Numbered from the stretch's first letter, positions 8,481-17,870 are shown. The stretch: 64,000 bases of DNA from Gammaproteobacteria bacterium UBA7449 (GCA_002477465.1 DLPV01000042.1:62001-126000), one strand, 5' to 3'. Program-made: numbers and translations. Notes: generated by a model not told the origin, from the letters alone.

Positions 8481-8494
8481 CAGCAATATTGCTG
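8481..8494. repeat. perfect 14-base palindrome upstream of iscR
   Basis: CAGCAATATTGCTG is an exact inverted repeat, 20 bases beyond the IscR operator. It could be a binding site for another regulator of the iscR-suf promoter or of the divergent gene at 8737. The remaining 8495-8736 stretch holds no open frame I believe in and no clear promoter. Confidence 0.4.
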
Positions 8495-8736
8495 ATATTT
8501 CGAGAGTTACTCACAGCGGGCACGAGGGCTGGCAGATATGAGGAGGGATGAAAATCCCCGCTTGAGCTAACACGACACTCAAGCTTTCATACCCTTTGTG
8601 GCAGACTCTATTGATAAACGACCGAGGAAAGAAGTTAGATCGCCAGGGCTTGATTAAATGCTTCTTTAGAGGTTCTTCGCTTTCACAGACTTTAGTTGTT
8701 AACTTGTAAACTTTCTCCGATTGATGCTGCCGGATC

Positions 8737-9168
8737 ATGGATATGGAAATCATCTATTTAGGCCTGAGTGCCTTCCTTGCTGCCACCCTTGTCCCGGTTT
8801 CATCAGAGATCGTTTTTACGGGCTACCTGGCGCTTGGCTACAGTAAAACTGCCTGTCTCCTGATTGCCTCGATTGGAAATTGCCTGGGCACAACGTTTAA
8901 TTATGGTCTGGGTGTTGCCGGCATGGCAGTGGCCGAGAAATATTTTGGCTTCACGCTTGCCCGTCATGAAAAAGTGTTGGCGTTAAACAATAAGTACGGC
9001 AAGTGGACTCTCTGGTTGGCGTGGCTGCCAATAATCGGCGACCCAATTACCATTTATGCGGGCGTGACCAAGACTAACTTCTGGTATTTTGCCTTGATCG
9101 TGTATGGCGGCCGCATTGGGCGATATGCGCTCATACTCTACGCACTGCAGGCGGCAGGTGCAGCTTGA
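8737..9168 (+). CDS. YqaA-like small inner-membrane protein
   Basis: The 143-residue hydrophobic protein resembles the YqaA branch of the SNARE-associated/DedA superfamily: an N-terminal re-entrant region with LVPVSSEIVFTGYLALGY, a loop with GLGVAGMAVAEKYFGF, and WLAWLPIIGDPITIYAGVTK near residues 92-112, with G-x-x-G-DP as in YqaA relatives. Three or four membrane segments are likely. DedA relatives are linked to lipid carrier translocation and membrane homeostasis, but YqaA itself has no settled function. Two ATGs (8737, 8743) are possible starts. It stands alone, divergent from iscR. Confidence 0.8.
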   Translation: MDMEIIYLGLSAFLAATLVPVSSEIVFTGYLALGYSKTACLLIASIGNCLGTTFNYGLGVAGMAVAEKYFGFTLARHEKVLALNNKYGKWTLWLAWLPIIGDPITIYAGVTKTNFWYFALIVYGGRIGRYALILYALQAAGAA

Positions 9169-9244
9169 ATGGTTTAAGCACCGCGAGCAATTTAACTGGA
9201 GTGGACCATCATCGCTTTCGAGTCAGCTGCCCAAATAACACTGC

Positions 9245-10615
9245 TCACAGGCGTAAAATTGTCTGCAAATAGTAGTAGTGGCTGTCACCCTTATTGACCA
9301 GATCCATGTAAGGGCCGGCATTAATCCATACATAGCCACCATCGATACTTAGCTTGTTCGAAAACAGGTGCCAACGCACGCGGGTCTCCAGCTGATCGCC
9401 CAGAAAATCTTCGCCAAGATTGCCAGGGTGACGATAGCGGGTTGTTCGCCAGCCCTGGGCTTCTTCCGCCAGGGAGGGACGCTGCCACCTGATATAGGCG
9501 TCGATATTATTGGCGGGCTGAAGGTTCAGCATGAGACCGGGGGAACTGGTGTTCACCCGCTGAAACGCGCGAAACGAGCCGGTGGGTCCGAAATCTGGAC
9601 GCGGCACGCCGAACAGATGGTCCAGTTCGTTGGACTCATTGTCCAGCGGATCCTTGTCACCGCTGCCATAGTGATAGATGAAGCTCAGGCGCGGTTGCCA
9701 GCTGGCCTCAAAGCTGTAGCCAATCGACAAGTGGAAATACCTCGCCTTGTGGTCTAGCAAAGCAGAGTTTGCGTCCAGTGCCGGCGCATCGCCGAATTGG
9801 TACACGGCCTCGGTATCGTAGTGCCAGCTGCCGGCTGTTGGGTTTCGAAACAGGCGTGCGCCGGTGGTGAGCACATCGAAGCGCTGGTTGGCGGGTCGAT
9901 CGCGCTTCTCATCGGCGCCCAGCAGGTAAAGTTGCAGTGAGTCAGCCTGGGCAGTGAGTCGAGTTGTAAAATAGGCGCCCCAGAAGAAATCGCTGGATTG
10001 TTTATCAAGTTTTGGATCGTTGTCGATCCAGTCGCCGGAGACTCGCCTGGCAGTAGGGCGGGTGTAAAAAAGGTCCAGAGAGCTGCTGTCGTTTTCCAGT
10101 CTGGCCTGCACGCCAGCGAAGGAATTGATGGTATTGCGAAAGCGATTCCGGGCCACGAAGCGGCGGCTGCCCTGATCCATGGTGAAGCGACCTACCTTGA
10201 TAAATCCCCGGTCCGACTCACTAAACACATTGGCAATGGGAACAGTCACATTTGCCTGCAGAATATCCAGCGGATTGGCGAAAAAACTGTCCAGGGGGCT
10301 GCCACTATCGGTCAGATAGGTGCGCATATCGGCGACTTCCGCCGTAATCGAAAATTTTTCGAATGAGGCTTCGGCTGTGAGTGAATTGCGCCATTCAAAG
10401 CCCTGGTCGCTGCCATCGAGACCGGCGCGAAACTGCCCCTCCAGGTGCTGCATCCTGCTTTGTTGTTCGAAACCCAGGGAAAGCCATTCCGGCAGGCCAG
10501 ATTCCGTCTGTGCCTGAGCCGGCATAGAGGCCCAGATCAGCAGGCAAGTAAGAATGGAAACAATGGGTCGGGACGGGCTGCTATTCGCCCGGCTAGAGAT
10601 TTGTGTTCGAGGCAT
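9245..10615 (-). CDS. Alginate-export-type outer-membrane porin
   Basis: The 456-residue protein has a signal peptide ending near MPAQAQ (residue 36) and then alternating beta-strand sequence throughout, ending in an aromatic residue-rich strand (YYYLQTILRL), as in outer-membrane barrels. Blocks such as FIKVGRFTMDQGSRRFVARNRFRN, FYTRPTARR and FWGAYFTTRL are typical of the alginate export (AlgE-like) family, which in marine bacteria is often an orphan porin. No alginate synthesis gene is nearby, so the substrate is open. No strong ribosome site is visible before the ATG. Confidence 0.8.
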   Translation of the reverse strand: MPRTQISSRANSSPSRPIVSILTCLLIWASMPAQAQTESGLPEWLSLGFEQQSRMQHLEGQFRAGLDGSDQGFEWRNSLTAEASFEKFSITAEVADMRTYLTDSGSPLDSFFANPLDILQANVTVPIANVFSESDRGFIKVGRFTMDQGSRRFVARNRFRNTINSFAGVQARLENDSSSLDLFYTRPTARRVSGDWIDNDPKLDKQSSDFFWGAYFTTRLTAQADSLQLYLLGADEKRDRPANQRFDVLTTGARLFRNPTAGSWHYDTEAVYQFGDAPALDANSALLDHKARYFHLSIGYSFEASWQPRLSFIYHYGSGDKDPLDNESNELDHLFGVPRPDFGPTGSFRAFQRVNTSSPGLMLNLQPANNIDAYIRWQRPSLAEEAQGWRTTRYRHPGNLGEDFLGDQLETRVRWHLFSNKLSIDGGYVWINAGPYMDLVNKGDSHYYYLQTILRL

Positions 10616-10850
10616 AGAATCTATTTCTTTTTCTTTTATCAGTTTGAGTCAGCGATTGCTTGTGGGTATTTATTGCCCTGGTGTCCGCAGGACTGAGCCT
10701 GAGATTATAAAGGAAACCGGAAACAGAAAGGGGAAAAAGGCCAAATATTGAATGCTTGAGGCTCTGATGACAGCGGGGGTCAGTTGTCGAGGCATTCACC
10801 TGAGAGCAAAAACGAAGTAGTGAATGCATGCAGGGCTTGTTGGCGCTAAT

Positions 10851-11417
10851 TTAGTGCGTTGATTTGCGCAAAAACTGTGTTGCCTTTTTTGCCATTCGCA
10901 GCAGCGACTTCTCGGTCGATACTTTGTGGATTTCATCCAGTCTTACCCAGGCCAGTTCTTTTGATTCCGGTGTCAGCTGCACGGCATTGGCTGATCGCAC
11001 CGCAAACAGATAGCGCACGTCATAGTGCAGATGCTCAGCTTCATCACCATGGGCAGGTATGGCGTGGATATCGATGTCGAAGATATTGGGCGACATGGCC
11101 TTAATAGCGCCTAGTCCCGATTCTTCATAGGCTTCTCGCAGGGCGCCAGCAAGCACTGAATCATCCAGACTCGGTTCTAGATGTCCACCAAGCTGAACCC
11201 ACATATCCAGTTTGCGGTGGTGACAGAGCAGCGCGTGGGTCCTGTTGGTATCGAGTATCCAAGCGCTGGCGGTGATGTGTCCAGCTGCCGTCTGACGACT
11301 GAAGGGATCGTTTTTTGTTGTAACGAAAGTGTGCATGGCACTGACAAATTCTTCCTCTTCATCATCGCAGCGCCTGGCGTAGCTATCCAATGCTTGTATC
11401 AGTTGCACTTTGTTCAT
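10851..11417 (-). CDS. Nudix hydrolase
   Basis: The 188-residue protein contains a Nudix motif, QLGGHLEPSLDDSVLAGALRE followed by AYEESGL, near residues 75-102, and ends with PESKELAWVRLDEI, common to Nudix proteins acting on nucleoside-diphosphate compounds. The REAYEESG metal-binding helix is intact. The N-terminal 45 residues form a helical region seen in a Nudix subgroup of unknown substrate. It is a single gene with about 200 bases on each side to its neighbours. Confidence 0.88.
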   Translation of the reverse strand: MNKVQLIQALDSYARRCDDEEEEFVSAMHTFVTTKNDPFSRQTAAGHITASAWILDTNRTHALLCHHRKLDMWVQLGGHLEPSLDDSVLAGALREAYEESGLGAIKAMSPNIFDIDIHAIPAHGDEAEHLHYDVRYLFAVRSANAVQLTPESKELAWVRLDEIHKVSTEKSLLRMAKKATQFLRKSTH

Positions 11418-11615
11418 GAAGGCTTGGCTTTTGTTAGCATGGGGCGGCGACAGTTGACGTTTAAAAGTCTGACCTCAGTCTGGCCTCGGAGTTTCAGGTG
11501 CAACTAACTGCTCATAATACGCATATTGCAAGCTGTCGAAGACTCTCGCCCCGGAAAGGGTTTTCAAGCTGTTGGGGTAAGCCAGGGAGTTAAACCTTAA
11601 ACTTAAAATCTGAGA

Positions 11616-11963
11616 TCAGTGAATGGTCTGCTCGGGTTTAGGTATGTCCTCGCTGGAAACCGAGCTTATCGAGCGCTCTTCCTCAGAGATATAGCTGCGG
11701 GTAGCAACCGGGCTCTCAAGGTAATCCCCCAGCTTGTTGAGAAAGTCATCCATGTGATCGGTCTGGTAGTGTTCCTGCAGGCACTCGGCATCTTCCCACT
11801 CTTGCAACAGCACGACCTGATTGGGATCGGTGACGCCTTCAAAATACTCATAGCTCAGACAGCCGTGCTCTAGCCGACATAGGCGCACCATATTGCGCAT
11901 CAGCTTGAGCGCTTCCTGTTTGGAATCAGGAAGTAGTTGAAATGTGGATTGCACCACGATCAT
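11616..11963 (-). CDS. ABM-domain (antibiotic biosynthesis monooxygenase-like) protein
   Basis: The 115-residue protein has one ABM ferredoxin-like domain in residues 1-92: VVQSTFQLLPDSKQEALKLM, RLEHGCLSYEYFEG, VVLLQEWEDAECLQEHYQTDHM. It resembles YgiN-type quinol monooxygenases, where the pattern E-x-G-C-xx-Y and QEW...H...H is usual. The tail of about 25 residues is polar and probably disordered. The natural substrate of this type is generally unknown, and nothing in the surroundings points to one. Confidence 0.8.
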   Translation of the reverse strand: MIVVQSTFQLLPDSKQEALKLMRNMVRLCRLEHGCLSYEYFEGVTDPNQVVLLQEWEDAECLQEHYQTDHMDDFLNKLGDYLESPVATRSYISEEERSISSVSSEDIPKPEQTIH

Positions 11964-12121
11964 CGCGTCTAGTCTCCAGGTTACTCTTTCTATTATACGG
12001 ACTCTTAGACTAAATACAGCCGACTGAATAGAATTGTCATAATTGAGGTAAAGTCATTGATACTAAACAATAAAATATAGCTTTCCTGGCAACTTTCGCA
12101 GCCTCGGCAGTGAATAGGTCG

Positions 12122-12994
12122 TTACCACCAGGGGTAAAATGGCGGCATATCAGTCGAAGCTTTGTCGACAAATTCAGGGGGTCGTTTCTCCAGGAAAGCA
12201 CTCACACCTTCTTTGCCGCTGCTTTGGCTGGCATAGAAAATTGCCAGGGAATCCACTTCGTGGGCGCTCTGGGGATGGGGCAGGCTGGCGTTGCGATACA
12301 TCATCTGGCGGCTAAGTGCGATCGCCACCTGGCTGTGCTGAGTAATCCGCCGGGCAATTTCATAGGCCTTGGGTAGCAGCTCCTCGGCTGCCAGCTGGTG
12401 ATTGGCAAAGCCTTTTTGAGTCAGCTCCTCAGCGCCAATAAGATCGCCGCTGTAGATCCATTCCAATGCTGTGCCCATGTTAACGATGCGCGGCAAAAAC
12501 CAGGAGGAGGCCGCTTCCGGGGTTATGCCAACCTTGTTGAAGACAAAACCAACCCGTGCGGCTTCGGACACGAGTCGAATATCCATGGCGCAGCTCATGG
12601 TGGCGCCAATGCCTACAGCGGCGCCGTTGATGGCGGCAATGACCGGTTTCTTGCATTCAAAGATTGCCAGGGTGAGTTGGCCGCCGGTGTCTCTTACCCC
12701 TTCCTCAATAGCGGGATCATGCAGGCGAGTTCGCATGTCATCAAGACTGGGCTGCAATTCTTCATTCAAACCAAAAACGTTGCCCGCGCTGGACAAGTCC
12801 ATGCCCGCACAGAAAGCCTTGCCGGCGCCAGTCACCACAATGGCGCTTACTTCGTCGTCATCGCTAGCCTGGTTGAAGGCCCGGATTAGCTCCTTTGCCA
12901 TCTCAACGGTAAATGCGTTGAGCTGCTCCGGGCGGTTCAGCGTGATAGTCAGAATCTGGTCTGAGACTTCATAGCGGATGGTGTTGAATGACAT
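12122..12994 (-). CDS. Enoyl-CoA hydratase/isomerase (crotonase family)
   Basis: The 290-residue protein has the crotonase fold: LNRPEQLNAFTVEM, the oxyanion-hole block GAGKAFCAGMDLSSAG, and NGAAVGIGATMSCAMDIRL. The catalytic-region sequence FVFNKVGITPEAASSWFLPRIVNMGTALEW carries one acidic residue (E at GITPEA), the position used by isomerases and hydratases. The ending PPEFVDKASTDMPPFYPWW is typical of acyl-CoA isomerase-like members in proteobacteria. GGAG lies eight bases before the ATG. It fits the adjacent acyl-CoA catabolic genes; hydratase versus isomerase activity cannot be settled. Confidence 0.9.
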   Translation of the reverse strand: MSFNTIRYEVSDQILTITLNRPEQLNAFTVEMAKELIRAFNQASDDDEVSAIVVTGAGKAFCAGMDLSSAGNVFGLNEELQPSLDDMRTRLHDPAIEEGVRDTGGQLTLAIFECKKPVIAAINGAAVGIGATMSCAMDIRLVSEAARVGFVFNKVGITPEAASSWFLPRIVNMGTALEWIYSGDLIGAEELTQKGFANHQLAAEELLPKAYEIARRITQHSQVAIALSRQMMYRNASLPHPQSAHEVDSLAIFYASQSSGKEGVSAFLEKRPPEFVDKASTDMPPFYPWW

Positions 12995-13040
12995 GGATTG
13001 TCTCCAAGGTAAGTAGAATAGAAAAATTGAATGCTGGGAA

Positions 13041-13235
13041 TCAGCTGAGGTCGGTTAAAGTGACGGGCCGCAGCTTCTTTTCAATGCTGAGTCCGTTGGC
13101 AATGATGTAGATGTTCGCCAATGAAAACACCAGCAATCCTGGAATGTGCCGATTACCGGCCCAGTTCACAAACAAGGCGACGCAAGACACGATCGAAACG
13201 ATGGTCAATGCGATAATTAAGGATTCGCTTTCCAT
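13041..13235 (-). CDS. small two-segment membrane protein, unknown
   Basis: The 64-residue product has two probable membrane segments, about residues 6-26 (LIIALTIVSIVSCVALFVNW) and 31-48 (IPGLLVFSLANIYIIANG), joined by a short loop AGNRH, and a basic tail EKKLRPV. I recognise no family. It sits between the racemase and crotonase genes on the same strand, so it may be co-transcribed with them. Confidence 0.5.
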   Translation of the reverse strand: MESESLIIALTIVSIVSCVALFVNWAGNRHIPGLLVFSLANIYIIANGLSIEKKLRPVTLTDLS

Positions 13236-13288
13236 TTACGAGCCGAGTATAGCGGTATGCCTAATTTCTGTCAGAGACTACCCAGTTC

Positions 13289-14416
13289 TTAGAGCGCGTT
13301 TGCGGCCATTAGTTCAGCGATTTCTTCATCAGTATAACCCCAATCACGCAGAACTTCCTTCGAATGCTCTCCGGCTATGGCGGCTGGGCCCTGGATTTCC
13401 CCCTGGGTGCGGCTGAATCTAGGGGCGGGAGCCGGCTGTACCACACCATCGACTTCGACAAAGGTATTTCGTGCCTTGTTGTGTGGGTGATCTGGCGCTT
13501 CTTTGAGATTCAGGACAGGAGCAAAGCAAACGTCAGTCCCTTCCATGATATCGCACCATTCCTGGCGAGATTTTGTTTTGAAAAGTTTTTCGAGCTTTTT
13601 ACGTTTGGCGGGCCACGCCTCTTCATCCAGCTGATCCTGGAATTCAGGGTCAGTGATCTCCGCCTTCTCAAGCAGTAGCGCATAGAATTGCGGCTCCAGG
13701 GATCCAATGGAAATGTGTTTGCCATCGCTGCACTCATAGCTACCATAGTAATAGGCGCCGCCATCCAGTCTGTTACTGAAGCGATCGGTGGTCCACATGT
13801 TCATTGCCATGAGACCATAGAACGGGCTTAACAGGCTTGCAGTTCCATCTGTCATAGCCGCGTCGACTACCTGGCCTTTACCTGAGTTGCTTCTTTCTAC
13901 CAATGCAGCCAGGATGCCAGTAAGAAGATACATGGCACCTCCGCCAAAATCTCCCACCAGATTAAGTGGTGGGGCGGGTGGTCGGTCGGCATAGCCCATG
14001 GCGCCCAGAGCGCCGCCGATAGAGATGTAATTAATGTCATGTCCGGCCGCCTGCGAGAGAGGGCCAGACTGGCCCCAGCCAGTCATGCGACCGAATACCA
14101 GCCGGGGATTTCGTGCCAGGCAATCATCGGGCCCCAGGCCCAGTCGCTCCATTACGCCAGGGCGAAAGCCTTCCAGCACAACATCGGCTTTCTCAATCAG
14201 ACCCATAGTGGCTTCCACGCCTTTCGGATTTTTCAAGTCGATGGCGATGGACTTGCGGCCGCGGTTGAGCACATTGGCGCGATTGCCCGTGCCCTTATGG
14301 CTCAATCGATCCACGCGAATAACTTCAGCGCCAAGATCGGAAAGCATCATGGCGGTGAAAGGTCCCGGCCCGATGCCGGCCATCTCCACCACTTTAATAC
14401 CTGCTAATGGGCCCAC
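13289..14416 (-). CDS. 2-methylacyl-CoA racemase (CoA-transferase family III)
   Basis: Family III enzyme expected to interconvert (2R)- and (2S)-methylacyl-CoA thioesters in branched fatty acid or sterol side-chain breakdown. I chose GTG at 14416, preceded by GGAGG at ideal spacing; the protein then begins MGPLAGIKVVEMAGIGPGPF like known racemases and has 375 residues. With this start the catalytic pair is H126 (GHDINYIS) and D156 (NLVGDFGGG), the same numbers as M. tuberculosis MCR. The frame continues to a TTG at 14434 that is less likely. It shares a strand with the crotonase gene and faces the SDR-thiolase-dehydrogenase set. Confidence 0.93.
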   Translation of the reverse strand: MGPLAGIKVVEMAGIGPGPFTAMMLSDLGAEVIRVDRLSHKGTGNRANVLNRGRKSIAIDLKNPKGVEATMGLIEKADVVLEGFRPGVMERLGLGPDDCLARNPRLVFGRMTGWGQSGPLSQAAGHDINYISIGGALGAMGYADRPPAPPLNLVGDFGGGAMYLLTGILAALVERSNSGKGQVVDAAMTDGTASLLSPFYGLMAMNMWTTDRFSNRLDGGAYYYGSYECSDGKHISIGSLEPQFYALLLEKAEITDPEFQDQLDEEAWPAKRKKLEKLFKTKSRQEWCDIMEGTDVCFAPVLNLKEAPDHPHNKARNTFVEVDGVVQPAPAPRFSRTQGEIQGPAAIAGEHSKEVLRDWGYTDEEIAELMAANAL

Positions 14417-14639
14417 ATTGCCTCCCTCGATCAAATCTCTGTTGCTTGTGGTTTAGGGCCCTGAATAATAGGGGATAGAGGCTTCAAAATACAGATCAGG
14501 ATGGCGGATTTCAGGCTGCAAAAAATCACGATTGGCTGGCATTTAAGTCCGGTTTTGCCACCCTGGCGTTATTTTCCTTTTGCGCAGTGATGGATTATCC
14601 TTGCGCGGCAATGTTTTTTGCGGGGGAGCAAAACACAGC

Positions 14640-15410
14640 ATGGAATTACAAGGGAAAACCGCTTTTATCACCGGTGGTGCATCGGGCCTGGGGCTGGCAA
14701 CAGCACAAAAATTCGTGGCCAAAGGCGCCAAAGTCTTTCTTTATGATCTCAATGAAGACGCGCTGGCGCAGGCAGCCGAACAGTTTGGAGAGTCTGCGGC
14801 CTGGCACGCGGGTGATGTGGCCGATGAGGCAGCGGTCAAAGCTGCTATCGCCAAGGCTCAGGAAGCTTTTGGCACTATTCATATCAATGTAAATTCTGCG
14901 GGTATTGGCGGCGCTGCGCGCACCGTGGGGAAAGACGGGGCAATGCCGCTGGCGAAGTTTGAGCACATTGTGCGGGTTAATCTGATCGGTACATTCAATG
15001 TGCTGCGACTGTGTGCCGAAGTCATGCAGCTAAATGAGCCCCAGACCGAGGATCAGGAACGCGGCGTGATCATCAATGTAGCTTCAATAGCAGCCTTCGA
15101 TGGGCAGACCGGCCAAGCCGGGTACGCAGCCAGCAAAGGCGGCATCGTATCAATGACTCTGCCAATCGCGCGTGATCTCTCCAAGCGTGGCGTGCGGATC
15201 ATGACCGTTGCGCCCGGCGTATTTGAGACACCGCTTCTGGCGAAGGCGCCACAAGAAGTACGAGATCCCCTCATCGCTATAACCCAATTTCCAAAGCGCC
15301 TGGGTAATCCCGACGAGTTCGCAGCAGAGGTTGCGCACATCGTTGAGTGCGGTTACCTGAATGGCGAAACGATTCGGCTCGATGCCGGTATCAGGATGCC
15401 TGCAATCTAG
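14640..15410 (+). CDS. SDR 3-hydroxyacyl-CoA dehydrogenase, HSD10-like
   Basis: NAD-dependent short-chain dehydrogenase similar to type II 3-hydroxyacyl-CoA dehydrogenase. The ATG at 14640 follows a purine-rich GGGGGAG and yields 256 residues. Features: the cofactor glycine motif TGGASGLG (11-18), D36 after the second strand favouring NAD, NSAGIG at 85-90, and the catalytic S149, Y162 and K166 (YAASKGG). The ending YLNGETIRLDAGIRMPAI is typical of this group, as is the insert with EPQTEDQERGVIINVAS. It is the first gene of a rightward set with thiolase and acyl-CoA dehydrogenase, completing a beta-oxidation cycle with the crotonase. Confidence 0.93.
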   Translation: MELQGKTAFITGGASGLGLATAQKFVAKGAKVFLYDLNEDALAQAAEQFGESAAWHAGDVADEAAVKAAIAKAQEAFGTIHINVNSAGIGGAARTVGKDGAMPLAKFEHIVRVNLIGTFNVLRLCAEVMQLNEPQTEDQERGVIINVASIAAFDGQTGQAGYAASKGGIVSMTLPIARDLSKRGVRIMTVAPGVFETPLLAKAPQEVRDPLIAITQFPKRLGNPDEFAAEVAHIVECGYLNGETIRLDAGIRMPAI

Positions 15411-15466
15411 GCAAACGGGACACAAGTTTTCAGACTCCGAACAGATTTAGTGAGAGGATATTTTTG

Positions 15467-16654
15467 ATGGCGAATGCATATATCGTTGGCGCCGTGCGCA
15501 CGGCAACAGGACGCAAGAAAGGCCGACTTAGCAGAATGCATCCTATTGATATGGGAGCAGCTGTAATTGATGAACTGGTGGATCGCACGGGCATACCTAC
15601 TGACAAGGTCGATGATGTGGTATTCGGTGTGGTGATGCAGATTGGCGCACAGGCGGGCAATTTGGGTCGCAACGTGGCCATGAGTTCGAAGCTGGCACTG
15701 GAAGTGCCCGGCACGACGGTGGATCGCCAGTGCGGTTCCTCGCTACAAGCGATTCAGTTTGGTGCCCAGGCGGTGATGTCTGGCACCCAGGATGTAGTAA
15801 TAAGTGGCGGCGTAGAAGCCATGAGCACGGTAGAGATTGGGTCGAATATTCGCGACGGCCTTGAGCATGGCCGCGGCGTGCCGAAGGGCGAACGCCTCGA
15901 GATGCAGTATCCGGGTATCCAGTTCAGCCAGTTTGACGGCGCTGAGCTGCTGGCGGAGAAGTATGGCATCAGCCGGGAAGAGCTGGATGCGTTTGGCTTA
16001 CTGAGTCACCAGCGAGCTGCAGCGGCGACCAAGAATGGTTACTTCAACGATGAAATCGTCCCGCTTAATATCGAACTGGAGGACGGCAGCAAGGATGTAC
16101 ATACAGTAGATGAAGGTATCCGCTTTGAGTCGACTCTCGAAGGCATGCAGTCGCTCAACACTCTGCGAGAGGGTGGCGTGATAACCGCCGGCACTGCAAG
16201 CCAGATCAGCGATGGAGCGGCGGCTATCATGGTGGCGAATGAAGATGCAGTGCAGAAATACAATCTCCCCGTGCGCGCCAAGATTCATTCACTGGCTGTG
16301 GTGGGTTCAGACCCTGTCATTATGCTGGAGGGCCCAATACCCGCGACGGAAAAAGTGCTTGAAAAGGCTGGCCTTACAATCGATGACATCGATCTGTATG
16401 AAGTAAATGAAGCTTTTGGTTCTGTGCCCCTGGCTTGGGCCAAGGCGCTGAATGCGGATCCTGAGAAGCTTAACGTTAACGGTGGCGCGCAGTCCCTGGG
16501 TCACCCGCTGGGCGGTACTGGTGCCAAGCTGATGACTACCCTGGTACACGAGCTGGAGCGCCGCGATGCTCGCTATGGACTGGTGGCTATTTGCGAAGGT
16601 GGCGGCACTGCTAACGCCATGATTATTGAACGAATGGATCAACTGGATAGCTAG
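15467..16654 (+). CDS. Acetyl-CoA acyltransferase (thiolase)
   Basis: Thiolase cleaving 3-ketoacyl-CoA to acetyl-CoA or propionyl-CoA and a shortened acyl-CoA, or running in reverse. The ATG at 15467 is preceded by GAGAGGA and gives 395 residues, normal for the family. The nucleophile is C89 (TTVDRQCGSSL), the catalytic histidine H346 (GHPLGGTGA) and the second cysteine C376 (ICEGGGTANA). It lies between the SDR and acyl-CoA dehydrogenase genes, so a degradative role is more likely than polyhydroxyalkanoate synthesis. Confidence 0.95.
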   Translation: MANAYIVGAVRTATGRKKGRLSRMHPIDMGAAVIDELVDRTGIPTDKVDDVVFGVVMQIGAQAGNLGRNVAMSSKLALEVPGTTVDRQCGSSLQAIQFGAQAVMSGTQDVVISGGVEAMSTVEIGSNIRDGLEHGRGVPKGERLEMQYPGIQFSQFDGAELLAEKYGISREELDAFGLLSHQRAAAATKNGYFNDEIVPLNIELEDGSKDVHTVDEGIRFESTLEGMQSLNTLREGGVITAGTASQISDGAAAIMVANEDAVQKYNLPVRAKIHSLAVVGSDPVIMLEGPIPATEKVLEKAGLTIDDIDLYEVNEAFGSVPLAWAKALNADPEKLNVNGGAQSLGHPLGGTGAKLMTTLVHELERRDARYGLVAICEGGGTANAMIIERMDQLDS

Positions 16655-16670
16655 AGAAGAAGCCAACCCT

Positions 16671-17831
16671 ATGCTTGAAAATTACCAATCCCCGTGGATG
16701 GATGAAGAGCTCGGCATCATGCGTGATGCCGTCAAGAAATTCCTGGACAAGGAGTTTGTTCCTGTTGCCCAGAAGTGGGATAAACAGGGGTTCGTGGACC
16801 GTGATGCCTGGTACAAAGCCGGGCAGGCCGGGCTGCTCTGCGCCTCTATCTCGGATGAGTGGGGCGGTGGTGGCGGTGATTTCCGACATGAAATGGTACT
16901 GATCGAGGAATTTAATAAAGCCAATATCAGTGGTTTCGGTAATGGTGTGCATTCCGGCATTGTCGCGCACTATATTGAGAAGTATGGCACCGAGGAACAG
17001 AGAGCGAAGTGGCTTCCCAAGATGGCCAGCGGCGAGATTGTGTCGGCAATTGCCATGTCAGAGCCCGGCACCGGTTCAGATCTGCAGGCTGTTAAGACTA
17101 CTGCCATTGTGGATGGTGATGACTACGTCCTGAATGGTCAGAAAACCTTTATCACCAACGGGATTACGGCAAATCTGATCTGTGTGGTCGCGAAAACTGT
17201 TCCCGGTGAGGGTGCCAAGGGAATTTCCCTGATCATGGTGGAAACTGAGGCAGTAGAAGGCGAAGGCGGATTTCAGCGCGGCCGTAATCTTGAAAAACTG
17301 GGCATGAAGGCACAGGACACCGCTGAGCTGTTCTTCGATGATGTGCGTGTGCCGAAGTCAGCGCTGCTGGGTTCCGCCGAAGGCAGAGGTTTTATTCATC
17401 TGATGGAGCAACTGCCCCAGGAACGGGTGATCATTGCGGCTGGCGCCTGCGCCGCGATGGAGACCGCACTAAAGCTGACCTCGGAGTATGTGAAAGAGCG
17501 TAAGGCCTTCGGCAAGCGTATTCTCGATTTTCAAAACACGCAGTTTCGCCTGGCAGAATGCATGACGGAAGCGCGTATCGCTCGCGTGTTTGTTGATGAC
17601 TGTGCCATGCGTCTGGCCAGGGGAGAGCTGGATGATGCTTCGGCGTCGATGGCCAAGTGGTGGACCACGCAAAAGCAGTGTGAAATTGTTGATGCCTGTC
17701 TGCAGTTCTTCGGTGGCTATGGCTACATGATGGAGTATCCAATCGCCAAGATGTTTGCCGACAGCCGCGTGCAGAAAATCTACGGCGGCAGTAACGAGAT
17801 TATGAAACTCTTGATTGCGAGAGAAATCTGA
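16671..17831 (+). CDS. Acyl-CoA dehydrogenase, long-chain type
   Basis: FAD enzyme performing the first step of fatty acyl-CoA oxidation. Chosen start ATG 16671, 16 bases after the thiolase stop, gives 386 residues. The FAD/substrate blocks AMSEPGTGSDLQ and GQKTFITNG are intact. At the site where medium- and short-chain enzymes carry the catalytic glutamate (YEGT) this protein has IYGGSNEIM, as in mammalian LCAD; the base is therefore expected to be E264 in ACAAMETALK on the helix aligned with LCAD. This supports a long- or branched-chain substrate, in keeping with the racemase opposite. Confidence 0.93.
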   Translation: MLENYQSPWMDEELGIMRDAVKKFLDKEFVPVAQKWDKQGFVDRDAWYKAGQAGLLCASISDEWGGGGGDFRHEMVLIEEFNKANISGFGNGVHSGIVAHYIEKYGTEEQRAKWLPKMASGEIVSAIAMSEPGTGSDLQAVKTTAIVDGDDYVLNGQKTFITNGITANLICVVAKTVPGEGAKGISLIMVETEAVEGEGGFQRGRNLEKLGMKAQDTAELFFDDVRVPKSALLGSAEGRGFIHLMEQLPQERVIIAAGACAAMETALKLTSEYVKERKAFGKRILDFQNTQFRLAECMTEARIARVFVDDCAMRLARGELDDASASMAKWWTTQKQCEIVDACLQFFGGYGYMMEYPIAKMFADSRVQKIYGGSNEIMKLLIAREI

Positions 17832-17870
17832 AGGCCATCAGCTTTATCCGTTAGCCATGGCTTCCCAGAT

